From the NCBI RefSeq assembly GCF_000017245.1, contig NC_009655.1, forward strand, positions 1,116,001 to 1,180,000: 64,000 bases of DNA, read 5' to 3'. The notes beneath the pieces were generated by a model that worked only from the letters and a program-made list of their open reading frames with translations, did not search any database and had not been told where the DNA came from. Position 1 is the first letter of the stretch. Every line of letters starts with the position of its first letter. This DNA comes from Actinobacillus succinogenes 130Z (GTDB lineage Bacteria; Pseudomonadota; Gammaproteobacteria; Enterobacterales; Pasteurellaceae). Of this stretch, positions 53,827 to 62,751 are shown in pieces. The position numbers and the translations under genes are program-made.

Positions 53827-55806
53827 TTATAACACTAAATTACCGATTAAACTACGGGTTTCTTCTTTGACTTCTGTTAACTGAATATTCACGATGTCGC
53901 CGATTTTGTAACGTCGTTCGCCGTTGATATAAAACGCCAGCTCATCGCTATTCACCTGAATTTCTTCTTTATTCGGATGAATGGTGGATGCCGGTACAAA
54001 AACGCTGGCGCCGTTTTCCAGCAATTGAACCCGTAATCCGCCGCGCATGCAGTCTTGAACTTCCGCTTGGAATTCAGGCTTGTTTTCCACTTTGTCCGCC
54101 AAATAGCGACAATACAGCCAATCGGCAATGTCACGTTCCACCATGCGGTTTTGTTTGCGCGCCTCCTGCAGGCGAGTGAGAATGTCATCGCTTGGCTTCA
54201 AGCATGCTTGCTCGGCAATACAGGCTTTAATCAAACGGTGATTCACCATATCGGAATATTTGCGGATTGGCGACGTCCATGTGGCATAACCCGTTAAACC
54301 CAAGCCGAAGTGCGGCGCGAGTTCCGATTTAAATTCCGCAAAGGTGAGGAAGCGGCGTAAGCGGAATTCTAAATAATCACCATCAATGGGTTCAATATCG
54401 TGGCGCATCCGGCAATAACCTTCCAGCGTGGCTAAGTTTTCTACGGAATAACGAACCGTCAACTCATCCTGGTTTTGTGCATTACTTAAATTCGTCATTA
54501 AAAAATGGTGAGCATTCGGCAGGAATTTTTTATCGAATCCGGCATGGGTGTTGAAAATCCCGGTCTTGGCATTATCTGCCAGGTAATGTGCGCAGCAAAT
54601 ATTGGCGACAATCATGGACTCTTCCACGATTTGATTGGCAATACGACGGTATTCCGCTTTAATTTCCTGCACGTGACCGTTATCCGCCAAAACGAAACTG
54701 TAATCCGGTTTTTCTTTAAATAACAAACCGTGGGTTTTGCGCCAGTTAATACGGGTTAACGCAAACCGGTGCAACCAATGAATTTGTTGTTTCGTTGTTT
54801 CGTTTTCAGGTTGCCAGGCGCCTTCCGCTTGTTCTAAATAATCGGAAACGCGGTTGTAAGCTAATTTTGCCTTAGATTGTACATCGGCAAGCAGAAATTC
54901 AGGTTTACCTTGTAATTCGCCTTGCAAATCCGTTTGTAAACGACACACGAGCGCGGCACGGGTTTCATTTTCCATTAGCGAACAGAGTTCGTCGGAAAGC
55001 TCGCGAGGCAGCATCGGAATGTTAAAACCGGGCAAATAATTGGTGAAGCAGCGCTGACGGGCATCTTTTTCAATTTGCGAATCAGCGGCAATATATGCGG
55101 TAGGATCCGCAATTGCTACGGTCAGTTTCCATCCCGTTTGTTCACCGTTTTGTTCGAGTGGTTCGATATAAAGCGCGTCATCCATATCCTGTGTGCTTTC
55201 GCTGTCGATGGTGACGAAATGAAGGGCGGTCAAATCTTTACGAGTTTGGGGGTCGAGCATTTTATAGCTGTCTTGCCCCTGTACGGGATAACGGGATTGC
55301 TGGTGACGTGCCAGAGTGACCCACCAAGGCGCAAATTCGTCCTCGGCCCGGCAGATAAATTCTACAATTTGCGCATAGAAAAAACGATCGTCCCGTAGCG
55401 GGTGGGTTTTTAAGGTGGCGACCACCCAATCGCCTTCATGCAATTCTTCTTTTACCGCTTTGGTTTGTGCCGCGCCGATCGGTTGATTGATGTTCGGGTG
55501 ATCCGCCAAAACTTGCAATTTCTTGTCTTTATTGAACCGCACTTTGGCAATAAAACGGGTTAACATCGGTTCGATTAATTCTTCCGGGTCGGCCTGTTTT
55601 TTATCACCGATGGTTTCGATTGTCGCTTTGATTTTATCGCCGTGCATCACTTTTTTCATGGCCGGCGGCGCAATAAAAAAGGTTTCCTTATCGGTTTCCA
55701 AGAAACCGTAGGCTTTATCCGTACCTTTCACTACGCCTTCGACATGTGGTTTGCTGTCGTGCAGTTGTTGTTTTAATTGAGATAATAAAGGATTATTCTG
55801 AAACAT
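53827..55806 (-). CDS. rnb: Exoribonuclease II
   Basis: 3'-to-5' hydrolytic RNase that degrades unstructured mRNA. The 659-residue protein has N-terminal cold-shock domains, the catalytic RNB centre DSESTQDMDD with the four metal-binding Asp at 201, 207, 209 and 210, and a C-terminal S1 domain. Length and residue numbering match E. coli RNase II, not RNase R. fabI lies upstream on the same strand, about 95 bases away. Confidence 0.96.
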   Translation of the reverse strand: MFQNNPLLSQLKQQLHDSKPHVEGVVKGTDKAYGFLETDKETFFIAPPAMKKVMHGDKIKATIETIGDKKQADPEELIEPMLTRFIAKVRFNKDKKLQVLADHPNINQPIGAAQTKAVKEELHEGDWVVATLKTHPLRDDRFFYAQIVEFICRAEDEFAPWWVTLARHQQSRYPVQGQDSYKMLDPQTRKDLTALHFVTIDSESTQDMDDALYIEPLEQNGEQTGWKLTVAIADPTAYIAADSQIEKDARQRCFTNYLPGFNIPMLPRELSDELCSLMENETRAALVCRLQTDLQGELQGKPEFLLADVQSKAKLAYNRVSDYLEQAEGAWQPENETTKQQIHWLHRFALTRINWRKTHGLLFKEKPDYSFVLADNGHVQEIKAEYRRIANQIVEESMIVANICCAHYLADNAKTGIFNTHAGFDKKFLPNAHHFLMTNLSNAQNQDELTVRYSVENLATLEGYCRMRHDIEPIDGDYLEFRLRRFLTFAEFKSELAPHFGLGLTGYATWTSPIRKYSDMVNHRLIKACIAEQACLKPSDDILTRLQEARKQNRMVERDIADWLYCRYLADKVENKPEFQAEVQDCMRGGLRVQLLENGASVFVPASTIHPNKEEIQVNSDELAFYINGERRYKIGDIVNIQLTEVKEETRSLIGNLVL

Positions 55807-55900
55807 ATTTTGTAAAGACAGGAATTATTTTTCGTTTAAAGATTATAAATATTAAAGGACAGGCATAAAACCTGTCCCTGCGGGTTTAAAGTGGAACGAA

Positions 55901-56689
55901 TTATTCTTCGCCTAATTCGCCCATTGCCGTAATGCTGAAACCGGCGTCTACATGTAATACTTCGCCGGTTACGCCGGACGCTAGATCCGAGCATAAAAAT
56001 GCGGCGGAATTACCTACGTCGTCAATGGTGACGGTGCGGCGTAATGCGGCGGTTTTCTCAAATGCGGAAAGCATTTTCTTGAAGTTCTTAATGCCGGAAG
56101 CCGCGAGCGTGCGGATCGGACCGGCGGAAATAGCGTTGACGCGAATGCCGTCTTTACCCAAATCCGCAGCCATCACTCGGGTTGCCGCTTCTAATGAAGC
56201 TTTTGCCAAGCACATAACGTTATAGTTAGGAATTGCACGTTCAGCCCCTAAGTAAGTTAATGTGACTAAAGAGGCATTTTCATTTAAAAACGGACGCGCC
56301 GCCTGTGCCATGGCTACGAAGCTGTATGCGCTGATGTCGTGGGCGATGCGGTAACCTTCTCGCGTAGCGGCGTTTACGTAGTCGCCGTCTAATTGATCGC
56401 CGGGCGCGAATGCGATAGCGTGTACGAAACCGTCGAATTTATCCCATTTTTTGTTTAATTCGGTAAAACAGTTTTTAATGCTTTCATCGGTTGCTACGTC
56501 TAACGGCAGCACGATATCGGCACCGAATTCTTTCGCGAATTCTTCTACACGCGGTTGTAATTTTTCGTTTAAGTAGGTGAAAGCCAATTCCGCCCCCTGT
56601 GCTTTCAAGGCTTTTGCGATGCCGTATGCAATTGAGCGATTACTGGCAAGACCTGTCACCAAAATACGTTTACCTGTTAAGAAACCCAT
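55901..56689 (-). CDS. fabI: Enoyl-[acyl-carrier-protein] reductase
   Basis: Completes each fatty-acid elongation cycle using NADH; target of triclosan. The 262-residue short-chain dehydrogenase has the GLASNRSIAYGIA cofactor segment, Tyr146, and the catalytic Tyr156/Lys163 in YNVMCLAK. Cys160 stands where E. coli has Gly in this loop. The C-terminal SAGPIRTLAASGI substrate-binding loop is intact. Confidence 0.96.
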   Translation of the reverse strand: MGFLTGKRILVTGLASNRSIAYGIAKALKAQGAELAFTYLNEKLQPRVEEFAKEFGADIVLPLDVATDESIKNCFTELNKKWDKFDGFVHAIAFAPGDQLDGDYVNAATREGYRIAHDISAYSFVAMAQAARPFLNENASLVTLTYLGAERAIPNYNVMCLAKASLEAATRVMAADLGKDGIRVNAISAGPIRTLAASGIKNFKKMLSAFEKTAALRRTVTIDDVGNSAAFLCSDLASGVTGEVLHVDAGFSITAMGELGEE

Positions 56690-56803
56690 AATTAAATCCT
56701 ATTTGTTGATTAAACGGCTTGTTAAAATTCCGCTTAGTATAAAGGAAAATTCCGGTGATTACAAAGCGGATAACTAGTGCATGGAGACAAAACAGCGAAA
56801 AAA

Positions 56804-56846
56804 CGACCGCACTTTATTTCGGTTTTGATAAACAAAAGTGCGGTCG
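56804..56846 (-). terminator. Terminator of the Nif3-family gene, inverted uptake sequences
   Basis: CGACCGCACTTT (56804-56815) pairs with AAAGTGCGGTCG (56835-56846). On the minus strand it lies five bases beyond the stop and is followed by a T run. Confidence 0.85.
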
Positions 56847-56850
56847 AATT

Positions 56851-57621
56851 CTAAGCCGGATTTTCAATATCGATAAATTCCACCTCAAAGAAATATTGCC
56901 GTGCCAACCATTCGCCCAATGCCTGAATACCGTAACGTTCGGTGGCGTGATGACCGCAGGCGAAATAATGAATGCCCTGCTCTCGGGCGCTGTGGGCGGT
57001 TTGTTCGGAAATTTCGCCGCTGACGAATGCATCACAGCCTTGCGCCGCCGCCAAATCAATGTAGCCTTGTCCTCCGCCGGTACAAATGCCGATTTTACGG
57101 ATTAAGTGCGGTGGATTTTGCGTGAGTTCTTCCGAATTACAAACAACAGGCGAGCGTCCCAATACCTCCGTAATACGTTGAGTGAATTGTTTTATTGAAA
57201 CCGGTTCGCTTAATTCACCCCACATCGGAATACTGACGGTAGCTGATTCTAACGGTTGCAGATTTTTGATACCGAGCAAACAGGATAAGCGGGCGTTATT
57301 GCCTAATTCAGGATGAATGTCTAGAGGCAGGTGATAGCCGTACAGATTAATATCGTTGACCAACAGGGTTTTAATTCGTTTGCCTTTCATGCCTCGAATA
57401 CAGGGATTTTCGTTTTTCCAGAAATAACCGTGATGTACCAATACGGCATCTGCATTATGTGCTACCGCAGCGTTGATTAAGGCTTGGCTTGCCGTGACCC
57501 CGGTCACAATTTTTCGGATTTCCGCCTTGCCTTCTACCTGTAATCCGTTGGGAGCATAATCGTCGATTACCGAACTATTAAGTTTTTGATTGAGTAGTTG
57601 TTCAAGTTCAAATTGATTCAT
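56851..57621 (-). CDS. Nif3-family (YbgI-like) dinuclear metal-binding protein
   Basis: Homologue of YbgI, annotated elsewhere as a GTP cyclohydrolase I type 2 homologue, with no firm function. The start at 57621 (MNQFELEQLLNQKL) gives 256 residues; an earlier in-frame start would overlap the hflC terminator. Metal-site residues include His63-His64 in LVHHGYFWKNE and the C-terminal FACGHHATERYGIQALGEWL. It lies downstream of hflKC but after a hairpin. Confidence 0.87.
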   Translation of the reverse strand: MNQFELEQLLNQKLNSSVIDDYAPNGLQVEGKAEIRKIVTGVTASQALINAAVAHNADAVLVHHGYFWKNENPCIRGMKGKRIKTLLVNDINLYGYHLPLDIHPELGNNARLSCLLGIKNLQPLESATVSIPMWGELSEPVSIKQFTQRITEVLGRSPVVCNSEELTQNPPHLIRKIGICTGGGQGYIDLAAAQGCDAFVSGEISEQTAHSAREQGIHYFACGHHATERYGIQALGEWLARQYFFEVEFIDIENPA

Positions 57622-57636
57622 AGATATGTCCAATGA

Positions 57637-57660
57637 AAAGCCCAATCGGGTGATTGGGCT
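57637..57660 (-). terminator. hflC terminator
   Basis: AGCCCAATC (57639-57647) pairs perfectly with GATTGGGCT (57652-57660) just after the hflC stop on the minus strand, followed by TTTCATT. Confidence 0.65.
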
Positions 57661-57666
57661 GTAAGA

Positions 57667-58554
57667 TTATTTTTTCGGTGCCTGCATAAAGCGGAAAAAT
57701 TCGCTGTCCGGTTTCAGGATCATCATATTATCCGAACCGGCGAAGCTGTTTTCGTAAGCCTTCAGACTGCGCACAAAACTGTAGAATTCGGGTTCCGTAC
57801 CGAAAGCATTGGCGTAAAGTTTTGCCGCAGCGGCATCGCCTTCACCGCGTAACGCCTGTGCTTTTTTATTGGCATTTGCCGTAATAAGCGTGACTTTGCG
57901 ATCCACGTCCGCCTGAATAAACGCCGCTTTTTCTTTACCTTGCGAACGGTGTTCGCGGGCGACGGCATCACGTTCCGCACGCATACGCTGATAAATAGAA
58001 GAAGAGACTTCATCCGGCATATTGATTTGTTTGATGCGTACATCAATCACTTCAATACCCAGTTCGGCGGTGCTGTCCGGGCCGGAATTTAACGCTTTTT
58101 TCGCGCCTTCCATTAATTCGCCGCGAGTACCGGATACGATGTCTTTAATGGTGCGCGAACCGGTTTCCGAGCGCAGACGATCGTTGACTTTACGTTTTAG
58201 CAGATTGGAGGCCTGCGTATAATCGCCGCCGCCGGTTGCGGTATAAAATCTGCCGAAATCGCTGATTCGCCATTTAACATAGGAATCTACCAGCAAATCC
58301 TTTTTTTCCACGGTTACGAAACGATCTGGTTGACCGTCCAGGGTTTTAATTCGTGCATCAAGTAGTTTCAAGCTGTCGATAAACGGTAGTTTGAAGTGTA
58401 AGCCGGGTTCGTAAACTACAACCTTGTTGTCCGCATCGCGCTGAACTTTGCCGAAACGCAGCATGATGCCGCGACTGCCCTCCTGTACCACGATAAGGCT
58501 GGAATAAATCACGAGTGCCAATAGGATAGCAATTGGCGTTAAAAATCTGCGCAT
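57667..58554 (-). CDS. hflC: HflC, modulator of FtsH protease
   Basis: Periplasm-facing SPFH protein that with HflK encloses the FtsH protease in the inner membrane. The 295-residue protein has an N-terminal membrane helix (LTPIAILLALVIYSSLIVV), an SPFH domain (EGSRGIMLRFGKVQRD, ARIKTLDGQPDRFVTVEKKDLLVDSYVKWRI) and a long Arg/Glu/Ala-rich helix (about residues 190-245). Its ATG overlaps the hflK stop by one base (TAATG). Confidence 0.95.
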   Translation of the reverse strand: MRRFLTPIAILLALVIYSSLIVVQEGSRGIMLRFGKVQRDADNKVVVYEPGLHFKLPFIDSLKLLDARIKTLDGQPDRFVTVEKKDLLVDSYVKWRISDFGRFYTATGGGDYTQASNLLKRKVNDRLRSETGSRTIKDIVSGTRGELMEGAKKALNSGPDSTAELGIEVIDVRIKQINMPDEVSSSIYQRMRAERDAVAREHRSQGKEKAAFIQADVDRKVTLITANANKKAQALRGEGDAAAAKLYANAFGTEPEFYSFVRSLKAYENSFAGSDNMMILKPDSEFFRFMQAPKK

Positions 58555-59753
58555 TAGTTAAATCTCCCATGACGTTCGCGTTGTATTTGTTCTACCGGTT
58601 GTTTTAAAATCGGTTGAGAATTGACCGCACTTTGGTTTGCCGGCTGGTTGGGTTGCTGTTCATTTAGTGGTAGGGCAGATTGAGTAGCCTGTCTGCCGCG
58701 TAACAGCTGATCCATCGGTAAAACGGCCAAATTGTTGCCGCCGTCCATCATAACTTTAGGCGTTTTTGCCATCAGATTTTCCATGGTTTGAATATATAAA
58801 CGTTCTTTAGTAACGGCAGGGGAAGCTTTAAATTCGGGTAATAAACGTTGGAAACGTTCCACTTCGCCTTGTGCGTCCAATACGATTTGATCTTTATATG
58901 CGGTAGCTTCTTCAATAATTTTCTGTGCGTTACCGCGTGCAATCGGTTCTCGCTCGCGGGCGTAGGCTTCCGCTTCGCGGATATAACGTTGTTCGTCTTC
59001 CTGTGCTTTGATTGCATCGTCGAAAGCGTCTTTAACTTCTTCCGGCGGACGGGCGGACTGGAAGTTGACGTCAATCACTTCCAAGCCCATGTCGTACGGC
59101 TTGATGATGGCATTTAAAGCTTTCCAGGTATCTTCGCGAACGACGGCGCGTCCCGTAGTCAGAATATCATCCATGGTCATATGGCCGACCACATAACGCA
59201 ATGCGCTATCGGTGGCCTGTCCCAGGCTGTTATCGGCATCGGTGACGCTGAATTTGTATTTGGCCGGATCTACAACGCGATATTGTACGGTGAGTTCCAC
59301 TTTCACCATGTTTTCATCCTGAGTCAGCATGGAACCCTGGGTTTTTAATTCGCGCACGCGTTCAACGTTAACCGGAATGACCTTATCAATAAACGTCGGT
59401 TTCCAGTTTAGGCCGGGTTGTACAATGGAATGTAACTGACCGAAGCGGGTGACCACACCGCGTTCCGCTTCTTTCACGGTATACAGACCGCTTAATCCCC
59501 AGACAGTCAACCCTACGGCTACCGCAATCGGCAGCAGTTTACCGTAATTTCTCGGACCGGTTTGTTGTGGTGCGGAACCTTTTTTACCGCCTCCTAATTT
59601 TTTCAGTAAATTGGCAAATGCTTCTTCTAAATCGGGAGGGGATTGTTCTTGATTGCGCTGCTTCGGCTCATCATTGGAACCGTTAGCGGGCTTGTTGTCG
59701 GACGGTCGGCTTCCTTTGCCTGGAGCCGCCCAAGGATCTTGATCCTGTGCCAT
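58554..59753 (-). CDS. hflK: HflK, modulator of FtsH protease
   Basis: Partner of HflC. The start at 59753 (MAQDQDPWAAPGKGSRPSDN) has GGAG six bases upstream; the open frame extends 20 hydrophobic codons further, outside family similarity. The 399-residue protein has a Pro/Gly/Gln-rich cytoplasmic head, a membrane helix near residue 80, the SPFH domain (EAERGVVTRFGQLHSIVQPGLNWK), a long helical stretch with EEVKDAFDDAIKAQEDEQRY, and a Gln/Asn-rich tail. Confidence 0.95.
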   Translation of the reverse strand: MAQDQDPWAAPGKGSRPSDNKPANGSNDEPKQRNQEQSPPDLEEAFANLLKKLGGGKKGSAPQQTGPRNYGKLLPIAVAVGLTVWGLSGLYTVKEAERGVVTRFGQLHSIVQPGLNWKPTFIDKVIPVNVERVRELKTQGSMLTQDENMVKVELTVQYRVVDPAKYKFSVTDADNSLGQATDSALRYVVGHMTMDDILTTGRAVVREDTWKALNAIIKPYDMGLEVIDVNFQSARPPEEVKDAFDDAIKAQEDEQRYIREAEAYAREREPIARGNAQKIIEEATAYKDQIVLDAQGEVERFQRLLPEFKASPAVTKERLYIQTMENLMAKTPKVMMDGGNNLAVLPMDQLLRGRQATQSALPLNEQQPNQPANQSAVNSQPILKQPVEQIQRERHGRFN

Positions 59754-59940
59754 GTATTTCTCCGTAGAATGTATCAATAAGATAATGTAAAAAGTTTGTA
59801 ACAGTCTAAACAAATTTAACGGGGAAGTCTAATGCTATAATGAGGTCGGCAGCCACACTTTTAAAGTGCGGTTGAATTTGACGCTATTTTTTAATTTCTG
59901 CATAATAGCCCCCCTGATAAACACAAAGGAATTTTTATTT

Positions 59941-60708
59941 ATGTCTGAGGAAAAAACGTCACCGTTTTTGACCGCACTTTGGTCGGCATTTCCGGTCATT
60001 CTATTCTTTTTGCTGGATTATTACGGATTTATGGTCAGCAAACAAATCTATGCCGTTTCTCAGTTCGGAAGCGGAATTTTTGTGGCGGAAATTTTAGCGC
60101 TGATTGTATTTATCAAGGGACAAATCTGTAACGGACAACGTTCTCGTTTAATTAGGGCAAATCAGTATCTGGGGGCATTTTGGCTGGTGTGGCTGGCATT
60201 AAGTTGCTGGATGTTACCGGGTGAAAATTTATTGCCTGTAGGCATTGCCGCCTTGGGTTTTATGGTGTCGTTAATTATTCAATTTCGTCAGTTTTTAATA
60301 ATCGGTATTTGGGTGTCCGGGTTGGGAATTATCAGCTATATCGGTTACTTGCTGGCTTTGGATTCTCCTGATTGGCTGCGGTATAATCCTGTTACGCAGG
60401 CATTGGTCGGTGTGATTTTAGTAAATATTTTGCTGGTGGTATCAAGTAACCGTTTGCAAGGATTTATTTCATTACTGCCTTTTATCATGGCAATCTTATT
60501 GGCGTTAAATGTTATTTTTACGTTAACGATATTGGATTATGCCTCAAATGTTTATCCCGTCTTGTTTTATTTTCTGCTGCATTTAGTGATGATGGGCATT
60601 ATTGCGTTGCACGTGTTACGTAAAATTCAATTTGGGTATAATGCACTGATGATTCTGTTGTTCATTGCGGCGAGTTTACCGATTTGGACGATCTTTTTTG
60701 CGCTTTAA
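59941..60708 (+). CDS. Uncharacterised inner-membrane protein
   Basis: I do not recognise this family. The 255-residue protein is strongly hydrophobic, with about seven or eight membrane helices and short polar loops; the most polar is KGQICNGQRSRLIRANQ. The start at 59941 (MSEEKTSPFLTALWSAF) follows AAAGGAATTTTTATTT; an open frame beginning 25 codons upstream is less likely. It is divergent from hflK and convergent with the lipoprotein gene. No domain motif points to a substrate. Confidence 0.75.
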   Translation: MSEEKTSPFLTALWSAFPVILFFLLDYYGFMVSKQIYAVSQFGSGIFVAEILALIVFIKGQICNGQRSRLIRANQYLGAFWLVWLALSCWMLPGENLLPVGIAALGFMVSLIIQFRQFLIIGIWVSGLGIISYIGYLLALDSPDWLRYNPVTQALVGVILVNILLVVSSNRLQGFISLLPFIMAILLALNVIFTLTILDYASNVYPVLFYFLLHLVMMGIIALHVLRKIQFGYNALMILLFIAASLPIWTIFFAL

Positions 60709-60725
60709 AAATAGGAATGATTATA

Positions 60726-60753
60726 AAAAATGCGCCGAGAGCGGCGCTTTTTT
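60726..60753. terminator. Bidirectional terminator between two envelope genes
   Basis: GCGCCG (60732-60737) pairs with CGGCGC (60742-60747) with A residues on the left and T residues on the right. Confidence 0.8.
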
Positions 60754-60776
60754 GTACTTGTACCTTTGACAGGCCA

Positions 60777-61379
60777 TTATTGTTTGGCCGGCGTATCATC
60801 TTCCGTAACGGAAACGATGATTTTCGAACCATCACTGAAACTGATTTCGCGCGCAACAATAATCACGTTAATTTGTTTTTTCGGATCTCTTAATGCAGTT
60901 TGCGCTTCTTTTGACATGGATTTGAAATAATCCATAACCTGAATGCTTTTATCTTGCTGAGCAGAAAGCGGTTCTTTACTGAAATCCGCCACGATATTTT
61001 CATCAAAAAGAATCGTATTACCGGAGGTAAATGCGGTAGTCCATTTTACGCTTTGAATCGGCTTGGCACTGGTATTATTAATTTGGTAAGTGACTAAAGA
61101 CCCGGTTCCTTTACTTTTATCCCGTGCGATAGTGCGCGCTGTCGCTACAATTTTTACGGACTGGTTGAATGCCGTCAGTAACGGATCCTGTGCCGGCAGA
61201 TCGTCTTCGATAGGTGTTTCCGGCGCCGTTAAAGGAAGTACATTACCTTGCTGCTGGCTTGGTGCCTGTTGTGCCGGCTGTTGAGAATAAGGTTTAGCCG
61301 TTGCCAGTTTTTCGCAAGCGGTCAGAAACGAAGAGGCAACCAATACGCTACAAAGAATGGCAAGAGGTGTCTTTTTCAT
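60777..61379 (-). CDS. Putative lipoprotein of unknown function
   Basis: The start at 61379 (MKKTPLAILCSVLVASSFLT) has AAGGGA upstream and gives 200 residues. The signal peptide ends in a lipobox, LTAC, so Cys22 should be acylated. Next comes a Gln/Pro/Ala-rich linker (about residues 30-65) and a C-terminal beta-rich domain (SVKIVATARTIARDKSKGTG, SLVTYQINNTSAKPIQSVKW). After Cys22 the mature protein begins EKLA, with Glu at position +2, so outer-membrane sorting is likely. I do not recognise the domain. Confidence 0.78.
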   Translation of the reverse strand: MKKTPLAILCSVLVASSFLTACEKLATAKPYSQQPAQQAPSQQQGNVLPLTAPETPIEDDLPAQDPLLTAFNQSVKIVATARTIARDKSKGTGSLVTYQINNTSAKPIQSVKWTTAFTSGNTILFDENIVADFSKEPLSAQQDKSIQVMDYFKSMSKEAQTALRDPKKQINVIIVAREISFSDGSKIIVSVTEDDTPAKQ

Positions 61380-61491
61380 AATGTCCCTTTCAGAATTGAA
61401 TAATAAATCGGCGGTTATCATAAGAAATCCCTATTGGAACGTCAATGAAATCCGCCGAACTTTCGTATGATGTTAAATTATGCGTAACGGT

Positions 61492-62496
61492 TTACTCGGG
61501 ATAATCGCGCATAAATTCATTAGCCTTTTTCACCATTTCTTTCGAACCGACAAAAAACGGTACACGTTGATGAAGTTCGAGCGGTTCAATATCTAAAATG
61601 CGATTGTAACCGTCATTGGCTAATCCGCCGGCTTGTTCTGCTAAGAATGCCATCGGATTACCCTCATACAGTAAGCGCAATTTACCGTTAGGATAGTTAG
61701 TGGCATTCGGATAAATGTAAATACCGCCTTTTAACATGTTGCGATGGAAATCGGATACTAACGAACCGATATAACGGGATGTATAAGGACGATTCGTCGC
61801 TTTGTCTTCTTCTTGGCAGTATTTGATGTATTTTTTTACGCCCATCGGGAATTTCAGATATTGTCCTTCGTTAATAGAATAAATTCTGCCGGTCGACGGA
61901 ATTTGTAGATTTTCATGAGACATACAGAATACGCCTAAGGACGGGTCATAAGTGAATCCGTTTACACCGTTACCGGTGGTATAAACCAACATAGTAGACG
62001 AACCGTAAACTACATAACCCGCCGCAACCTGTTTGTGTCCGGGCTGCATAAAATCTTCCAAGGTGACGGGCGTACCTACAGGACTAATACGGCGATAAAT
62101 AGAGAAAATAGTTCCCACCGCTACGTTGACGTCGATATTGGATGAACCGTCCAGCGGATCGGTTAAAATAATATAACGTGCATTTCGTCCTCGTTCCGTA
62201 TCAAAGGCGACAAAATCGTCTTCTTCTTCCGAAGCGAAACCGGCGACTTCTTCGCGAGCCATTAATGCGCGTTTAAAGGTATCGTTGGCAAAAACATCCA
62301 ACTTCATTTGATTTTCGCCCTGTACGTTTTGGTTCCCGGCATAGCCTAAAATATCATTAGATAAACCGGCGCGGTTGATATCGCGGTGGATAATTTTTGC
62401 AACTAGGCGGATGGATGACAAAATCCCGGTTAACGCCCCTTTAGCATTCGGATATTCGGCCTGTTTTTCAACGATAAATTCATCAAGTGTTTTCAT
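61492..62496 (-). CDS. fbp: Fructose-1,6-bisphosphatase, class I
   Basis: Gluconeogenic enzyme removing the 1-phosphate of fructose-1,6-bisphosphate. The start at 62496 (MKTLDEFIVEKQAEYPNAKG) has AAGGAAT upstream and gives 334 residues; the open frame extends 36 codons further without family similarity. Metal-binding motifs ASEEEDD and DPLDGSSNIDVNVAVGTIF are visible, as is the substrate stretch RYIGSLVSDFHRNMLKGGIYIYP. Confidence 0.96.
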   Translation of the reverse strand: MKTLDEFIVEKQAEYPNAKGALTGILSSIRLVAKIIHRDINRAGLSNDILGYAGNQNVQGENQMKLDVFANDTFKRALMAREEVAGFASEEEDDFVAFDTERGRNARYIILTDPLDGSSNIDVNVAVGTIFSIYRRISPVGTPVTLEDFMQPGHKQVAAGYVVYGSSTMLVYTTGNGVNGFTYDPSLGVFCMSHENLQIPSTGRIYSINEGQYLKFPMGVKKYIKYCQEEDKATNRPYTSRYIGSLVSDFHRNMLKGGIYIYPNATNYPNGKLRLLYEGNPMAFLAEQAGGLANDGYNRILDIEPLELHQRVPFFVGSKEMVKKANEFMRDYPE

Positions 62497-62694
62497 TTTG
62501 TATTCCTTATAAACAATAAAAAAATAAAGGGACAAAGATAAAAAGATAAACGGGGATGTTCCTCCCTTAATTATTAAGGGCATTAATTCTAAAAAATAAT
62601 TCATTTTTTGACCGCAGTTTTTACGGTGGACGCCGTCAATGAGTTGAATTATGATAAGCCATACAAGATTATTGTAAATAATAAAGCTTTAACA

Positions 62695-62713
62695 ATGAGA
62701 TGCAGATCACATT
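62695..62713. promoter_or_regulatory. CRP site between divergent fbp and mpl
   Basis: TGAGA (62696-62700), TGCAGA, TCACA (62707-62711) has one mismatch to the CRP arms and a T run to the right. It is about 40 bases from the mpl start and 200 from the fbp start. Confidence 0.6.
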
Positions 62714-62751
62714 TTTTGTACTGTAATTATTAAAAATAAAAGAGTTAACGA

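Noticed and set aside
62499..62604. Membrane-like N-terminal extension of Fbp (36 codons)
   Set aside because: The cytosolic enzyme starts at MKTLDEF with a good ribosome binding site; the extension is AT-rich intergenic sequence.
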